This document shows, piece by piece, positions 43,396 to 52,927 of a DNA stretch of 64,000 bases. A program made the translations under genes and the position numbers. Source of the stretch: Thermoanaerobacterium xylanolyticum LX-11 (GTDB lineage Bacteria; Bacillota; Thermoanaerobacteria; Thermoanaerobacterales; Thermoanaerobacteraceae); the NCBI RefSeq assembly GCF_000189775.2, contig NC_015555.1:1685001-1749000 (forward strand). The letters run 5' to 3'. Each line of letters begins with the position of its first letter. The first letter of the stretch is position 1. The notes beneath the pieces were generated by a model. The model worked only from the letters and a program-made list of their open reading frames with translations. It was not told the origin of the DNA and did no database searches.

Positions 43396-44673
43396 TTATT
43401 TTATTACCTTTTTTAAATATGTTCTGACATGACCTATCATATAAAGTGAACCGCAAAAAAGTATCAAATCTTTTTTATTTGCTTTTCTCAATGCTTCGTT
43501 AATAGCATCATCTATATCTTCAAAATGTAATGGATTCACACCTTTAATTTTTTCAGCTAATTCTTCTGCCGTATAAGCTCTGTCGCTTACAGGTTTTGTC
43601 GTTATTACAATATCTGCCAGAGGTACTATTAACTTAAGCATTTTGTCTGTGTCTTTGTCCTTCAACATGCCAATGACAAGCACCAATCTTTCATAGGAAA
43701 ACAGATTTAAAGCTTCTTTTAATACCGACATGCCTTGAGGATTGTGGGCACCGTCTATCACGATAAATGGGCATCTGCTTAATACTTCGATTCTGCCAGG
43801 CCATTTTGCATCGGCAAGCCCTACTCTTATAGCCTCTTCGCTTATAGTTATACCTTGAGATCTAAGTTTTTCTACAGCCATTAAAGCCAATGAAGCATTG
43901 TAAATCTGGTGTTTGCCAATTATACATATCTTAAGATTTTTATAATCTCTGTAATTAAAAATCTGATATTCGCTGTTGGACTCTATTATTTCGACATCAT
44001 TGATATCTAAAATATCCAAAGATGCTTTTTTAAGGTTTGCCACTCTTTCAATCACTTGCAACGCTTCATCTTTTTGGTAAAAACTTACTATAATTCCATT
44101 TTCTTTTATTATTCCAGCTTTCTCATAGGCTATCTTTTCTAAAGTATCTCCTAATTTGTCCATATGGTCATAATCTATTGTCGAAATCACAGAAACCAAA
44201 GAATTGTCAATGACATTAGTCGCATCAAAGCGTCCACCTAATCCTACTTCCAGCACCACAAAATCGACATTTTCATCGCGAAAATACTTAAATGCAATTG
44301 CAGTAATCAATTCAAATTCTGTCGGATGATGATACCCGTCAGCCAACAGCCTGTCAACAACATCTTTTACATATTCAACGTAATCTGCCAATTTATCCTT
44401 TGGAATATTTTTGTTGTTTATCCTCATTCTTTCTTCAAATTCTTCCAAATACGGAGAGGTGTAAAGTCCTACTTTATATCCAGCATTGATTAAGATGCTA
44501 TTTATAAAGGCACATGTAGAACCCTTTCCATTTGTACCTGCTACATGAATAAATTTAAGTTTTTTTTGAGGATTTCCCATATATTCAAGAAGACGCCTTA
44601 TGTTATCAAGCCCTAATTTTATGCCAAATTTATTAGTGTTGTGAATGTATTTTATTGCATCGCTGTAATTCAC
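43396..44673 (-). CDS. folC: Bifunctional folylpolyglutamate synthase / dihydrofolate synthase
   Basis: A 425-residue Mur-ligase-like enzyme starting at GTG 44673 with GGAGGAT upstream. P-loop FIHVAGTNGKGSTCAFINSIL, TSPYLEEFEERMRIN, VVLEVGLGGRFDATN, and DGAHNPQGM are the classical FolC motifs. It adds glutamates to folates in the cytoplasm. It is preceded by a terminator after the GNAT gene, so it may have its own promoter. Confidence 0.95.
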   Translation of the reverse strand: MNYSDAIKYIHNTNKFGIKLGLDNIRRLLEYMGNPQKKLKFIHVAGTNGKGSTCAFINSILINAGYKVGLYTSPYLEEFEERMRINNKNIPKDKLADYVEYVKDVVDRLLADGYHHPTEFELITAIAFKYFRDENVDFVVLEVGLGGRFDATNVIDNSLVSVISTIDYDHMDKLGDTLEKIAYEKAGIIKENGIIVSFYQKDEALQVIERVANLKKASLDILDINDVEIIESNSEYQIFNYRDYKNLKICIIGKHQIYNASLALMAVEKLRSQGITISEEAIRVGLADAKWPGRIEVLSRCPFIVIDGAHNPQGMSVLKEALNLFSYERLVLVIGMLKDKDTDKMLKLIVPLADIVITTKPVSDRAYTAEELAEKIKGVNPLHFEDIDDAINEALRKANKKDLILFCGSLYMIGHVRTYLKKVIK

Positions 44674-44693
44674 ATTATCATCCTCCGAAATTC

Positions 44694-44725
44694 AAAACCC
44701 CAGACAAGACATCAATTGTCTGGGG
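44694..44725 (-). terminator. Terminator between the GNAT gene and folC
   Basis: CCCCAGACAA and TTGTCTGGGG pair around a short loop; on the minus strand TTTTG follows. Confidence 0.85.
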
Positions 44726-44730
44726 ATGTT

Positions 44731-45270
44731 TTATAAAAATAATCCCATCATTATTTCATCTACGTATTCATTTCCGATTTTAAATTGTTTCTTTCTTCGT
44801 CCCTCTTCTTCAAATCCGTATTTTTGATATAGATGAATGGCATTGGCATTAGAGCTAAATACACTTAAACACAGCTTTGAATAGCTTCTTTTTTTAGCCC
44901 AATCAATAGCGTATTCAAATAGCTTCGAACCAATGCCTATATTCCTGTATTTAGCATCTACGCTTATGCCAATCTCACCTACGTGTTGAACTTTAGAAGA
45001 TCTGCCACCATAATATCTAAAAAGCGTAAGGCAACCAACTATCTGTCCACCGTAATCAGCAACCAAAATCAGGTCTTTTCCGCGATCAAGCCGCTTTATC
45101 ATTTGTCTTTCCTCTTCTTCTGTCCATCCTGGCTCTTCTGAAACCATGTATATCTTCTCTTTTCCAACACTCTCGATTAGTTTCACTATTCCTTTGGCAT
45201 CTTTGATATTTGCTTCTCGTATTGTTAAAGTCGGATTTTTTTCTATCCTTTTGAATAGTGTAAACACCAT
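44731..45270 (-). CDS. GNAT-family N-acetyltransferase
   Basis: A 179-residue protein. The fold signature is clear: LTIREANIKDAKGIVKLIESV, GEIGISVDAKYRNIGIGSKLFEYAIDWAKKR (acetyl-CoA loop RNIGIG) and NAIHLYQKYGFEEEGRRKK. The arrangement resembles Bacillus YhhY/PhnO-like general acetyltransferases; the substrate is unknown. AAGGAGG precedes the ATG, 25 bases after valS. Confidence 0.88.
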   Translation of the reverse strand: MVFTLFKRIEKNPTLTIREANIKDAKGIVKLIESVGKEKIYMVSEEPGWTEEEERQMIKRLDRGKDLILVADYGGQIVGCLTLFRYYGGRSSKVQHVGEIGISVDAKYRNIGIGSKLFEYAIDWAKKRSYSKLCLSVFSSNANAIHLYQKYGFEEEGRRKKQFKIGNEYVDEIMMGLFL

Positions 45271-45295
45271 ATTACCTCCTTCAGAGGCATCAAAA

Positions 45296-47932
45296 TCATT
45301 TTAGCAAATACTCAATACGCTCATCAAGATTTTTAAGCATTTCACTGTATTTTTCGTACTTTTCTTTTTCAGCGTCTACAACATGCTTTGGTGCCTTACC
45401 TATAAACTTTTCATTTTTAAGCATACCTTCAGCTCTCTTTATCTCGCTTAAAACTCTCTCTCTTTCAGATCTAAGCCTTTCTATCTCGTCTTTTATATCG
45501 ATTAAATCTTCAAGAGGCATTACGACTAATGCACCTTCAATTGAACCTGACATGGCTTTCTGAGGCAACATATCTTTATCTTTAATATACATCACTTCGC
45601 TGGCACCAGCAAGTTTAGTAATATAATTCTCTCCATCTTTAAATATTTTTATAACATCCTCTTTGTCTGTATTGATTATAACCCTCGCCTTTTTTGACGG
45701 TGCTACAGAAGCCTCTGCCCTTAGATTTCTTATTGTCTTTATTGCATCCATTATTAGTATAGTATCTTTTGCTTCTTTTTCAAAAATCAAGTCTTCTCTG
45801 TATTCAGGCCATTTGCTAAGCATAATCGTATCGCCTTCATGTGGTATATTTTTAAATATCTCCTCTGTTATAAACGGCATAAAAGGATGCAACAATCTCA
45901 ATGTATTATCAAGCACATATCTTAAGACAGACTTCGTTATCTTCTTTGCTTCAAAATCATCGCCATAAAGGACAGGTTTGCTAAGCTCTATATACCAATC
46001 GCAGAACTCACTCCAAAGAAAATCATACAATTTTCCAGCAGCTATCCCTAATTCGTATTTCTCCAAGTTTTCTGTTACTTCTTTTACTACATCATTCAGC
46101 CTTGTTAAAATCCATTTGTCAGCAATGTTGAGATTTTCCAGGTAAAGCGTCGTATCGTCACTTGTAAGGTTAAGCATCACATACCTTGATGCATTCCAAA
46201 GCTTGTTGGCAAAATTTCTACTGGCTTCCACTTTATCATCGCTAAATCTCATATCATTTCCTGGGGCATTGCCAGTTATAAGCGTAAATCTCAGTGTATC
46301 GGCACCGTACTTTTCTATTATTTCCAGAGGATCAATACCATTTCCTAAAGATTTACTCATTTTCCTGCCTTGCGAATCCCTTACAAGTCCGTGTATCAAG
46401 ACTCGTCTGAAAGGCACCTCTTTCATGAATTCCAAGCTCATGAAAATCATCCTGGCTACCCAGAAGAATATTATGTCATAGCCTGTTACCAGCACATCGG
46501 TTGGGAAAAAGTACTTAAGATCTTCAGTTTCTTCAGGCCATCCCATCGTGGAAAAAGGCCATAGCGCTGAACTAAACCACGTATCAAGCACATCTTCATC
46601 TTGATGTATGTTTTTGCTACCGCATTTTTCGCAACATACAGGATCGTTTTTAGAGACATTAACGTGACCACAATCATCACAATACCATGCTGGTATTCTG
46701 TGACCCCACCATAGCTGTCTAGATATGCACCAATCTTTGATGTTTTCGAGCCAATTAAAATATATCTTTTCAAATCTTTCAGGTATGAATTCTATTTTAC
46801 CTGTCCTTACAGCTTCAAGTGCTGGCTTTGCAAGAGGCTCCATCTTGACAAACCACTGCTTTGATAAAAACGGTTCAACAGTTGTATGGCATCTATAACA
46901 ATGGCCTACACTATGATTTAGATCTTCTACCTTTACCAAAAGTCCCATATCTTTTAGCTTTTCGACTATCTTCTTTCGCGCTTCATATCTATCTAATCCA
47001 TAGTATTCTCCACCATTTTCATTTATCGATGCGTCTTCATTCATTATGTTTATGAAATCAAGCCCATGTCTTATTCCTATTTCAAAATCATTTGGATCAT
47101 GTGCAGGAGTAACCTTTACAGCTCCTGTTCCAAACGTAGGATCTACGTAATCATCCCCTACGACCGGAATTTCCCTCCCGACAATTGGCAATATAAGAAC
47201 TTTGCCTATAAGCTGTTTATATCTTTCATCATTTGGATTGACTGCTACTGCTACATCTCCTAACATTGTCTCAGGCCTTGTAGTAGCTATTGTTATGTAT
47301 CCTTCTTCACCTTTTACAGGATACTTTATGTACCAAAGATGTCCTGATTCATCTTCGTGCTCTACTTCAGCATCTGACAATGCAGTTTTACAACTGGGGC
47401 ACCAGTTTATTATTCTGTCACCACGATAAATAAGACCTTTCTCGTAAAGGGAAACAAAGACTTCTCTTACGGCTTTCGACAGCGCTTCATCCATTGTGAA
47501 CCTCTTTCTCGTCCAATCGCATGAAGATCCTAATTTTTTAAGCTGATCTAAAATCCTGTTTTCATACTTTTCCTTCCATTGCCATGCTCTCTCTAAAAAT
47601 TTTTCTCTCCCTATATCTCTTTTGGTAAGCCCTGTTTCTTCTCTGATTTGGTCGAGAACTTTAACTTCTGTAGCTATGCTGGCATGGTCTGAACCTGGTA
47701 TCCATAAAGTCACAAAGCCCTGCATTCTTTTCCACCTGATTATTATGTCCTGCATCGTATTGTCTAAAGCATGACCCATGTGCAATTGCCCTGTTATGTT
47801 TGGAGGTGGTATTACAATAGTAAATGGCTTCTTGTTTAAATCAATCTTTGGCGTAAAATAACCTTTTTCCATCCATTCTTTGTATATTCTATCCTCAAAT
47901 TCCTTAGGATTGTACGTCTTAGAAATTTCCAT
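45296..47932 (-). CDS. valS: Valyl-tRNA synthetase
   Basis: An 878-residue class I synthetase. The HIGH-type motif is [16 protein letters not shown] near 45 and KMSKS is in [14 protein letters not shown] near 520. Editing domain, zinc-binding Cys pairs ([14 protein letters not shown]), anticodon-binding region and a C-terminal coiled coil (~815-878) are visible. It charges tRNA-Val. A T-box leader with a GTA specifier controls it. Confidence 0.96.
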   Translation of the reverse strand: MEISKTYNPKEFEDRIYKEWMEKGYFTPKIDLNKKPFTIVIPPPNITGQLHMGHALDNTMQDIIIRWKRMQGFVTLWIPGSDHASIATEVKVLDQIREETGLTKRDIGREKFLERAWQWKEKYENRILDQLKKLGSSCDWTRKRFTMDEALSKAVREVFVSLYEKGLIYRGDRIINWCPSCKTALSDAEVEHEDESGHLWYIKYPVKGEEGYITIATTRPETMLGDVAVAVNPNDERYKQLIGKVLILPIVGREIPVVGDDYVDPTFGTGAVKVTPAHDPNDFEIGIRHGLDFINIMNEDASINENGGEYYGLDRYEARKKIVEKLKDMGLLVKVEDLNHSVGHCYRCHTTVEPFLSKQWFVKMEPLAKPALEAVRTGKIEFIPERFEKIYFNWLENIKDWCISRQLWWGHRIPAWYCDDCGHVNVSKNDPVCCEKCGSKNIHQDEDVLDTWFSSALWPFSTMGWPEETEDLKYFFPTDVLVTGYDIIFFWVARMIFMSLEFMKEVPFRRVLIHGLVRDSQGRKMSKSLGNGIDPLEIIEKYGADTLRFTLITGNAPGNDMRFSDDKVEASRNFANKLWNASRYVMLNLTSDDTTLYLENLNIADKWILTRLNDVVKEVTENLEKYELGIAAGKLYDFLWSEFCDWYIELSKPVLYGDDFEAKKITKSVLRYVLDNTLRLLHPFMPFITEEIFKNIPHEGDTIMLSKWPEYREDLIFEKEAKDTILIMDAIKTIRNLRAEASVAPSKKARVIINTDKEDVIKIFKDGENYITKLAGASEVMYIKDKDMLPQKAMSGSIEGALVVMPLEDLIDIKDEIERLRSERERVLSEIKRAEGMLKNEKFIGKAPKHVVDAEKEKYEKYSEMLKNLDERIEYLLK

Positions 47933-47970
47933 CTTTATCTCCTTTCAATTTTATGTTTTGAATAAAATAA

Positions 47971-48175
47971 AAAAACCTTTCCCAAAAGGGCGAAGGCTTT
48001 CCGCGGTACCACCTTATTTTATAACTTAAGCTGTATCGGGCATACCCGTTTAAGCCTACTTAAGTTTCAGCTTACTTGCTCCAGTGCTACCTTCAATGTA
48101 CTCAACAACAAGGAAACCTTTCAGCCTTGGGATTCCATCTCTTTTATCTGGTACATTTACTCCTCACTATCATAA
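47971..48175 (-). promoter_or_regulatory. T-box leader of valS
   Basis: The antiterminator core AAGGTGGTACCGCGG lies at 48001-48015 on the minus strand. The following terminator uses GGGCGAAGG / CCTTTCCC with a T-run. Stem I shows the loop-E pair AGTA (5') and GAA (3'), and the specifier is GTA (48090-48088), a valine codon. Uncharged tRNA-Val would pair with it and prevent termination. Confidence 0.9.
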
Positions 48176-48195
48176 CAAAATATTTTATTAATATT

Positions 48196-48224
48196 AATAT
48201 ATACATTAACTTACAAATTGTCAA
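48196..48224 (-). promoter_or_regulatory. Promoter of valS
   Basis: TTGACA (48224-48219), 17-base spacer, TATATT (48201-48196), just upstream of the T-box leader and divergent from bioY. Confidence 0.7.
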
Positions 48225-48235
48225 TATCACTTAAT

Positions 48236-48267
48236 TTGTCAACTATATTAAGAATATTAGTTGACAA
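48236..48267. promoter_or_regulatory. BirA-type operator at bioY
   Basis: TTGTCAAC, 16-base spacer, GTTGACAA: an exact inverted repeat of the Firmicute BirA type. The right half-site overlaps the -35 box of bioY. Confidence 0.82.
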
Positions 48268-48290
48268 ATATCTGTTGTATTTTATATAAT
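48261..48290 (+). promoter_or_regulatory. Promoter of bioY
   Basis: TTGACA (48261-48266), 18-base spacer, TATAAT (48285-48290). Its -35 is shared with the BirA operator. Confidence 0.75.
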
Positions 48291-48319
48291 ACAAATAAAT
48301 TACGTTGGAGGTGATTCTT

Positions 48320-48865
48320 TTGAACAACCATTTAAAAAAGCTGACATTAGCATCTATGTTTGCATCAATCACTATAGTGCTAAGCTTCATAAGCATACCA
48401 CTTCCTTTTTCGCCCGTGCCAATAACAGGTCAAACACTGGCATTAATGTTGTCTGGAAGTCTTTTAGAACCAATAACAGCTTTTTTAAGCATGATTATTT
48501 ATCTTGCACTTGGTGCAATAGGAATACCTGTCTTTGCAGGATTTCACGGCGGTATAGGAATACTGTTTGGACCTACAGGCGGATACTTATTGGCTATGCC
48601 AATTGCATCATTTGTCACGTCTATGCTATTAAAATCTAAAAAGATAAGCTTTTTAAGGCTGATTATTTCTAATATAATCGGTGGCATAGTGATAGTCTAT
48701 GTTTTGGGAGTTCTGCAATTAACCATTGTAGCACAATTAAATTTAAAAAAAGCAGTTCTATTAGGTGCACTGCCTTACATGCCTGGTGATTTCATAAAAG
48801 TTTTACTGTCTTCATACTTAGCTTTAAAATTGATGCCAATATTAAAAAAAACACATAAAAGCTGA
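48320..48865 (+). CDS. bioY: Biotin transporter BioY
   Basis: A 181-residue protein from TTG 48320 (GGAGGTG upstream); the longer TTG frame at 48305 has no ribosome site of its own. BioY signatures: PLPFSPVPITGQTLALMLSG near 35 and GFHGGIGILFGPTGGYLLAMP near 85, with six hydrophobic segments. It is the S-component that binds biotin; no ECF ATPases are nearby. The BirA operator at the promoter fits biotin-responsive control. Confidence 0.94.
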   Translation: MNNHLKKLTLASMFASITIVLSFISIPLPFSPVPITGQTLALMLSGSLLEPITAFLSMIIYLALGAIGIPVFAGFHGGIGILFGPTGGYLLAMPIASFVTSMLLKSKKISFLRLIISNIIGGIVIVYVLGVLQLTIVAQLNLKKAVLLGALPYMPGDFIKVLLSSYLALKLMPILKKTHKS

Positions 48866-48890
48866 AAGGTAGCACTTTCAGTTTTTATGT
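48851..48890 (+). terminator. Terminator of bioY
   Basis: CTGAAAG and CTTTCAG pair around GTAGCA, extended by flanking ACATAAAA / TTTTATGT, with five T residues. It converges with larC. Confidence 0.85.
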
Positions 48891-49319
48891 GCCATCATAT
48901 TCACGCAAAACATTTAAAACAGCTTGCACAGAAAGTCCTGTTTTTTCAGCAATTCTCTTCACGTCATCTGACTCTATGTGAGATTTTATAAATTTGCCAT
49001 TCAGATAACCCATTTTGACTCTTACATCTCCAAACGGAGTCCTAATGACTTTAAAATCTCTATCAAGAGCATATCTATCAACTTTATACTGCCTTAAGCC
49101 GAATGTAGATGTCTCTTCAAAAATTACTTTTCTTACGTTCTCTAAATTTTCTTCCTTGCAAAGCACAGAAAGCATATTAGCAGGTCTCTGTTTTTTCATA
49201 AATATGGGAGTAATGTAGACATCCAACGCTCCGTTTTTTAGAAGCCTATCAAATATGTACTGATAATACTCCGGACTCATGTCATCAATATTTGTCTCAA
49301 GGATATAAATGTTTTCTAC
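48885..49319 (-). CDS. larC: LarC, C-terminal half (LarC2), reached by -1 frameshift
   Basis: After the shift the frame reads VENIYILETNIDDMSPEYYQ and continues to the end (VRVKMGYLNGKFIKSHIE). These are conserved LarC2 features. It has no ribosome site or good start at the joint; the first ATG (49280) is inside the conserved NIDDMSPE segment. It is therefore not a separate gene but the second part of LarC, the CTP-dependent nickel-inserting enzyme of nickel-pincer cofactor synthesis. Confidence 0.88.
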   Translation of the reverse strand, partial: VENIYILETNIDDMSPEYYQYIFDRLLKNGALDVYITPIFMKKQRPANMLSVLCKEENLENVRKVIFEETSTFGLRQYKVDRYALDRDFKVIRTPFGDVRVKMGYLNGKFIKSHIESDDVKRIAEKTGLSVQAVLNVLREYDGT

Positions 49320-50050
49320 TTTTTTTTTAGTTCTACAGTACCTACAATTGTCCTTAATACGTTTGGCACCTCAAGGTCTTTATGCCCTGCACCGTATCCT
49401 ATAGACTCAAATTCACATTCCGGCATCGTTCCAAACTCATGAGCCAATGTTTTAGCTATTGCAGCACCTGTAGGCGTCACAAGCTCACCACACACTCCAT
49501 TATCATAGACAGGTATGCCTTTTAATAATTCTGCTGTAGCTGGAGCTGGAATAGGTATTAAGCCATGCTGGCTTTTCACAAACCCAGAACCTAAAGGCAG
49601 CTTTGAAAAGATGATTTTATCAGGTCTTATCATGTCTACAAGCACAGATGTTCCAACTATATCAATGATAGAATCAACTGCTCCTACTTCATGAAAGTGA
49701 ACTTCATGAGACGGCAGTCCATGCACTTTACCTTCAGCATCTGCCAGATTGCGAAATATCTTAAGGCTCATTTCTTTTACATTATCATTTAGCAAACTTC
49801 CATTTATTATGTCCTCAATGTCCTTCATAGTCCTGTGATGGTGATGTCCTTCATCAAAGTCGACTTCAAAAGTATTTGCAGTTATCCCATTCTTCTGCGT
49901 TGTTCCAAATTTTAAACTGTATCCGCTTAAGGGAATCTTATTAAGCTCCTCTTTAAATTTATCTACATCTACTATGCCATGTCCTAAAAGAGAGGAAATT
50001 GTCATATCGCCTGAAATTCCCGCAAAACAATCAAAGTACAAAAGCTTCAT
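49316..50050 (-). CDS. larC: LarC, N-terminal half (LarC1), nickel-pincer cofactor cyclometallase
   Basis: A 244-residue reading frame from ATG 50050 beginning KLLYFDCFAGISGDMTISSLLG, the LarC signature. A His cluster (EGHHHHRTM) and SHEVHFHEVGAVDSI could bind nickel. It ends ELKKK-stop on a run of nine A residues, directly before LarC2 in the -1 frame. The full protein inserts nickel into the pincer cofactor used by lactate racemase and relatives. Third gene of larE-larB-larC. Confidence 0.92.
   Translation of the reverse strand: MKLLYFDCFAGISGDMTISSLLGHGIVDVDKFKEELNKIPLSGYSLKFGTTQKNGITANTFEVDFDEGHHHHRTMKDIEDIINGSLLNDNVKEMSLKIFRNLADAEGKVHGLPSHEVHFHEVGAVDSIIDIVGTSVLVDMIRPDKIIFSKLPLGSGFVKSQHGLIPIPAPATAELLKGIPVYDNGVCGELVTPTGAAIAKTLAHEFGTMPECEFESIGYGAGHKDLEVPNVLRTIVGTVELKKK
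49319..49325 (-). other. Programmed -1 frameshift site in larC
   Basis: On the minus strand the slippery heptamer A AAA AAG lies inside an A9 run and is followed at once by the frame-0 TAG. Slipping back one base joins LarC1 to VENIYILETN of LarC2. LarC of Lactobacillus plantarum is also made by programmed frameshift, as far as I recall. Confidence 0.78.
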
Positions 50051-50055
50051 AATAG

Positions 50056-50811
50056 CTACTCTCCTATCTTATTTATTAGACTTGCAGAATACGCTGCGCC
50101 AAACCCATTGTCAATGTTGACTACACTGACACCACTGGAACATGAGTTAAGCATAGCAAGAAGCGCCGAAAGCCCATGAAAATTAGCACCATATCCAACA
50201 CTTGTTGGCACTGCAATGATTGGACATGCAACAAGTCCACCTACAACTGTAGGCAAAGCACCTTCCATACCTGCAATACATATTATGACTCTAAAGCTCC
50301 TTAGTTCATCAATTTTGCTTATCAATCTGTGTATTCCAGCCACACCTACATCATATATACGTTTTACGGAATTACCCATAAGTTCAGCAGTTACAGCCGC
50401 TTCTTCAGCTACAGGAAGATCAGATGTACCTGCTGCAACAACTCCTATTACACCTTTCGTTTTTTTTATTTCATCTGTTCTAATTGATATTATCCTTGCT
50501 TCATCGTAATAAACAACTTTATCGCATACTTCTTTTACTGCTTCAAAATGATCTAAAGATGCTCTTGTACCTAATACATTGCTGCCTTTTTCATACATTC
50601 TTAATGCTATTTCTCTCACTTGTTCAGGAGTCTTTCCTTCGCAGTATATAACTTCAGGGTATCCACGCCTTACTTCTCTATTGTAATCTATTTTTGCAAA
50701 TCCTAAATCTTCGTAAGGAAGTTTTTTTAATACCTCAACAGCTTCTTCCAATTTAATTAAACCATTATTATATTTCTCAAGTACATCTTTTATAATACTA
50801 TCGTACATCAT
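50056..50811 (-). CDS. larB: LarB, nickel-pincer cofactor carboxylase/hydrolase
   Basis: A 251-residue protein. Its C-terminal half has the PurE-like fold motifs GVVAAGTSDLPVAEEAAVTAELMG and ICIAGMEGALPTVVGGLVACPIIAVPTSVGYG. LarB carboxylates nicotinic acid adenine dinucleotide and hydrolyses the pyrophosphate, the first step of the pincer cofactor. It overlaps larE by 14 bases and precedes larC by 5 bases. Confidence 0.94.
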   Translation of the reverse strand: MMYDSIIKDVLEKYNNGLIKLEEAVEVLKKLPYEDLGFAKIDYNREVRRGYPEVIYCEGKTPEQVREIALRMYEKGSNVLGTRASLDHFEAVKEVCDKVVYYDEARIISIRTDEIKKTKGVIGVVAAGTSDLPVAEEAAVTAELMGNSVKRIYDVGVAGIHRLISKIDELRSFRVIICIAGMEGALPTVVGGLVACPIIAVPTSVGYGANFHGLSALLAMLNSCSSGVSVVNIDNGFGAAYSASLINKIGE

Positions 50812-51631
50812 TTATCAACTCCACCACGGCTTCATTCATGCTACCTGTCCTATATCCTTCAAGATCCAATGACACGTATTTAAACCCTATCTCTTTCAAT
50901 TTTAAAACTACATTTTTTCTCACAGACTCATCCAACATCATGTTGATCTGTTTTTGGTCAAGCTCTATTCTGGCAATATCACCATGATGTCTTACTCTAA
51001 AACCAACAAAGCCTAATTTCAAAAGATATTCTTCTGCTTTATCCACCATAGACAATTTCTGATCTGTTATTTCCTGCCCATATGGAAAACGAGAAGAAAG
51101 GCATGCATACGCAGGTTTATTCCATGTTGGAAGCCCTAAAATTTTAGACATCTCTCTTATGTCATTCTTGGTAAATCCACACTCTAAAAGAGGACTCTTT
51201 ACGCCTAATTCCCTTGCTGCACGTCTGCCAGGCCTGAAGTCCCCGGTATCATCGTAATTTGTACCATCCAAAACATACTCAATGCCTTCTTCTTCTGCAA
51301 CATTCTTTAACTTTGAAAATAACTCGCTTTTACAGTAATAGCATCTATCTATAGGATTTTTTGAAAAACCTTCAATCTCTAACTCTTCAGACCTTATGAT
51401 TCTGTGCCTTATACCAATTTGTTTGGCCAACTCTTGCGCTTCTTTAAATTCCCTTTGCGGATATGTAGAAGATGTAGCAGTAACAGCTACACATCTATCC
51501 TTAAGCACATCATAACAGACTTTTGCAAGAAAAGTGCTATCAACCCCTCCGGAAAAAGCTATGACAGCACTTCCAAGTTTCTCTATGTACTTCTTTAAAT
51601 TTTCGTATTTTTCTTCCAGTTTCATAGCCAT
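50798..51631 (-). CDS. larE: LarE, ATP-dependent sulfur transferase
   Basis: A 277-residue PP-loop enzyme. SAVIAFSGGVDSTFLAKV near 25 is the ATP loop. RCYYCKSELF near 105 and ACLSSRFPYG near 170 carry Cys residues, the latter in the position of the sacrificial Cys. LarE thiolates the carboxylated nicotinic ring. The ATP site and ACLSSR are as expected; whether this member also holds a 4Fe-4S cluster cannot be told from sequence alone. First gene of larE-larB-larC. Confidence 0.94.
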   Translation of the reverse strand: MAMKLEEKYENLKKYIEKLGSAVIAFSGGVDSTFLAKVCYDVLKDRCVAVTATSSTYPQREFKEAQELAKQIGIRHRIIRSEELEIEGFSKNPIDRCYYCKSELFSKLKNVAEEEGIEYVLDGTNYDDTGDFRPGRRAARELGVKSPLLECGFTKNDIREMSKILGLPTWNKPAYACLSSRFPYGQEITDQKLSMVDKAEEYLLKLGFVGFRVRHHGDIARIELDQKQINMMLDESVRKNVVLKLKEIGFKYVSLDLEGYRTGSMNEAVVELINDVR

Positions 51632-51693
51632 ACCCCCTCAAAAAAATATAACACAAAAAACTTGAAAAACAAAACTCTTAACATTAATATAAA

Positions 51694-52209
51694 CTACTGC
51701 TTTTTATTGTAAAGCCTAAATTCTATCGAATAAATAAAAAAAGCTACAAGTGCTAAAATCAGCGCTATTATCATAAGTGTAAGACCATAAGGCCAATCAA
51801 ATATCGAAAAAATTATAGCTACATAAAAAAGAAGTGTTGCAGTTTTTCCAAATCTATTAGCAGGTATTGTGATATCTTTTCTTTTGTACAAAATAAATGC
51901 ACCTATTATCATTGTAACTTCTTTTATAATGACGATCAAAATTATAAAGAATGGTATTATACCTTTAATCCATAGGCTTAATAAGACAGTTATAATCATC
52001 AACTTATCTGCCAGTGGATCCATCAATATACCTACTTTCGTTATCTGGTTGTAATGGCGAGCAATATACCCATCAAGCACATCAGTAAGTCCAGATATCA
52101 AGAATACTGCTGCGGCATAAATATTTCCATTGTATATGTAAAAAAAACTGTAAACAAAAACAGGTATAAGTACAAATCTAATCAATGTCAATGTATTCGG
52201 TATGTTCAT
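51694..52209 (-). CDS. pgsA: CDP-diacylglycerol--glycerol-3-phosphate phosphatidyltransferase
   Basis: A 171-residue membrane enzyme with the CDP-alcohol transferase motif DVLDGYIARHYNQITKVG then ILMDPLADK (DGxxAR-x8-GxxxDxxxD). About five membrane segments. It makes phosphatidylglycerol phosphate. Monocistronic between larE and the GNAT-like gene. Confidence 0.9.
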   Translation of the reverse strand: MNIPNTLTLIRFVLIPVFVYSFFYIYNGNIYAAAVFLISGLTDVLDGYIARHYNQITKVGILMDPLADKLMIITVLLSLWIKGIIPFFIILIVIIKEVTMIIGAFILYKRKDITIPANRFGKTATLLFYVAIIFSIFDWPYGLTLMIIALILALVAFFIYSIEFRLYNKKQ

Positions 52210-52274
52210 AAAAGCACCTCTTAAATAAATATCGCTTGTATTGTATTATATTATTTATTTAACAAAAAGTAAAT

Positions 52275-52293
52275 AAAGGCCTTCAAGGCCTTC
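52275..52293 (-). terminator. Hairpin after the GNAT-like gene
   Basis: AAGGCC and GGCCTT repeats pair; on the minus strand TTTATTTACTTTTT follows. Confidence 0.5.
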
Positions 52294-52762
52294 ACACAAT
52301 TTTACCGTTTAATCCTATCTCAAAAACAAACTCATTATCGCACTTTTTACCATCGTTCATTTTTTCTATATATTTTTTCAAGATGTCAGCTTTAGCGTGA
52401 ACTTCTAATATCCTGAATTTCTTCAAAAGATCTATGCTTTTTACAATAGAATTCATAGCATCGCTAATAACATCATCGCTTACATTTTCACAATCGTCGA
52501 TGTAAACATACATGCTACATCTTTTAAGCTGCCAGTTGATATTGTAAAGTCCACAAAAACCTATATTTTCTCCTTCATTTGTTTGCAGTATAAATATTTT
52601 TCTGTTTTTCCCGAAGGGAATATTCAATACATTTTCACTTTTTCTTGACACCTTAAACATGTCTATCAAAAATTTCACTACATCAACATCTTTAAGCCAT
52701 ATAGAAAATGACTTTTTGTCCCTCTTTTCCACATCTCTCAAAAATATCTTTTCAGCTTTCAC
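52292..52762 (-). CDS. GNAT-fold protein, RimJ/RimL-like but degenerate
   Basis: A 156-residue protein. IFLRDVEKRDKKSFSIWLKDVDVVKFL and GENIGFCGLYNINWQLKRCSMYVYIDD follow the pattern of RimJ/RimL-type acetyltransferases. The acetyl-CoA loop (R/Q-x2-G-x-G/A) is not visible after that segment, so catalytic activity is doubtful. Possibly a structural paralogue. Ends with a GGCC hairpin. Confidence 0.6.
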   Translation of the reverse strand: MKAEKIFLRDVEKRDKKSFSIWLKDVDVVKFLIDMFKVSRKSENVLNIPFGKNRKIFILQTNEGENIGFCGLYNINWQLKRCSMYVYIDDCENVSDDVISDAMNSIVKSIDLLKKFRILEVHAKADILKKYIEKMNDGKKCDNEFVFEIGLNGKIV

Positions 52763-52927
52763 ATTAACACCACCTATATATTATTATTCTTTATAAATTT
52801 TAAAAATCCTTCTTTCTAAAAGAAAATAATTTTCGACAAAGATGATTATAAATAATTTTATGAATTACTCAATTAATATTGAAGGAAGATTTGCAAACTT
52901 GTAGAATATATATATCGAGGTGATAAA

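Noticed and set aside
49281..49315. LarC2 as an independent gene starting at ATG 49280
   Set aside because: That ATG is inside the conserved NIDDMSPE motif and no ribosome site precedes it.
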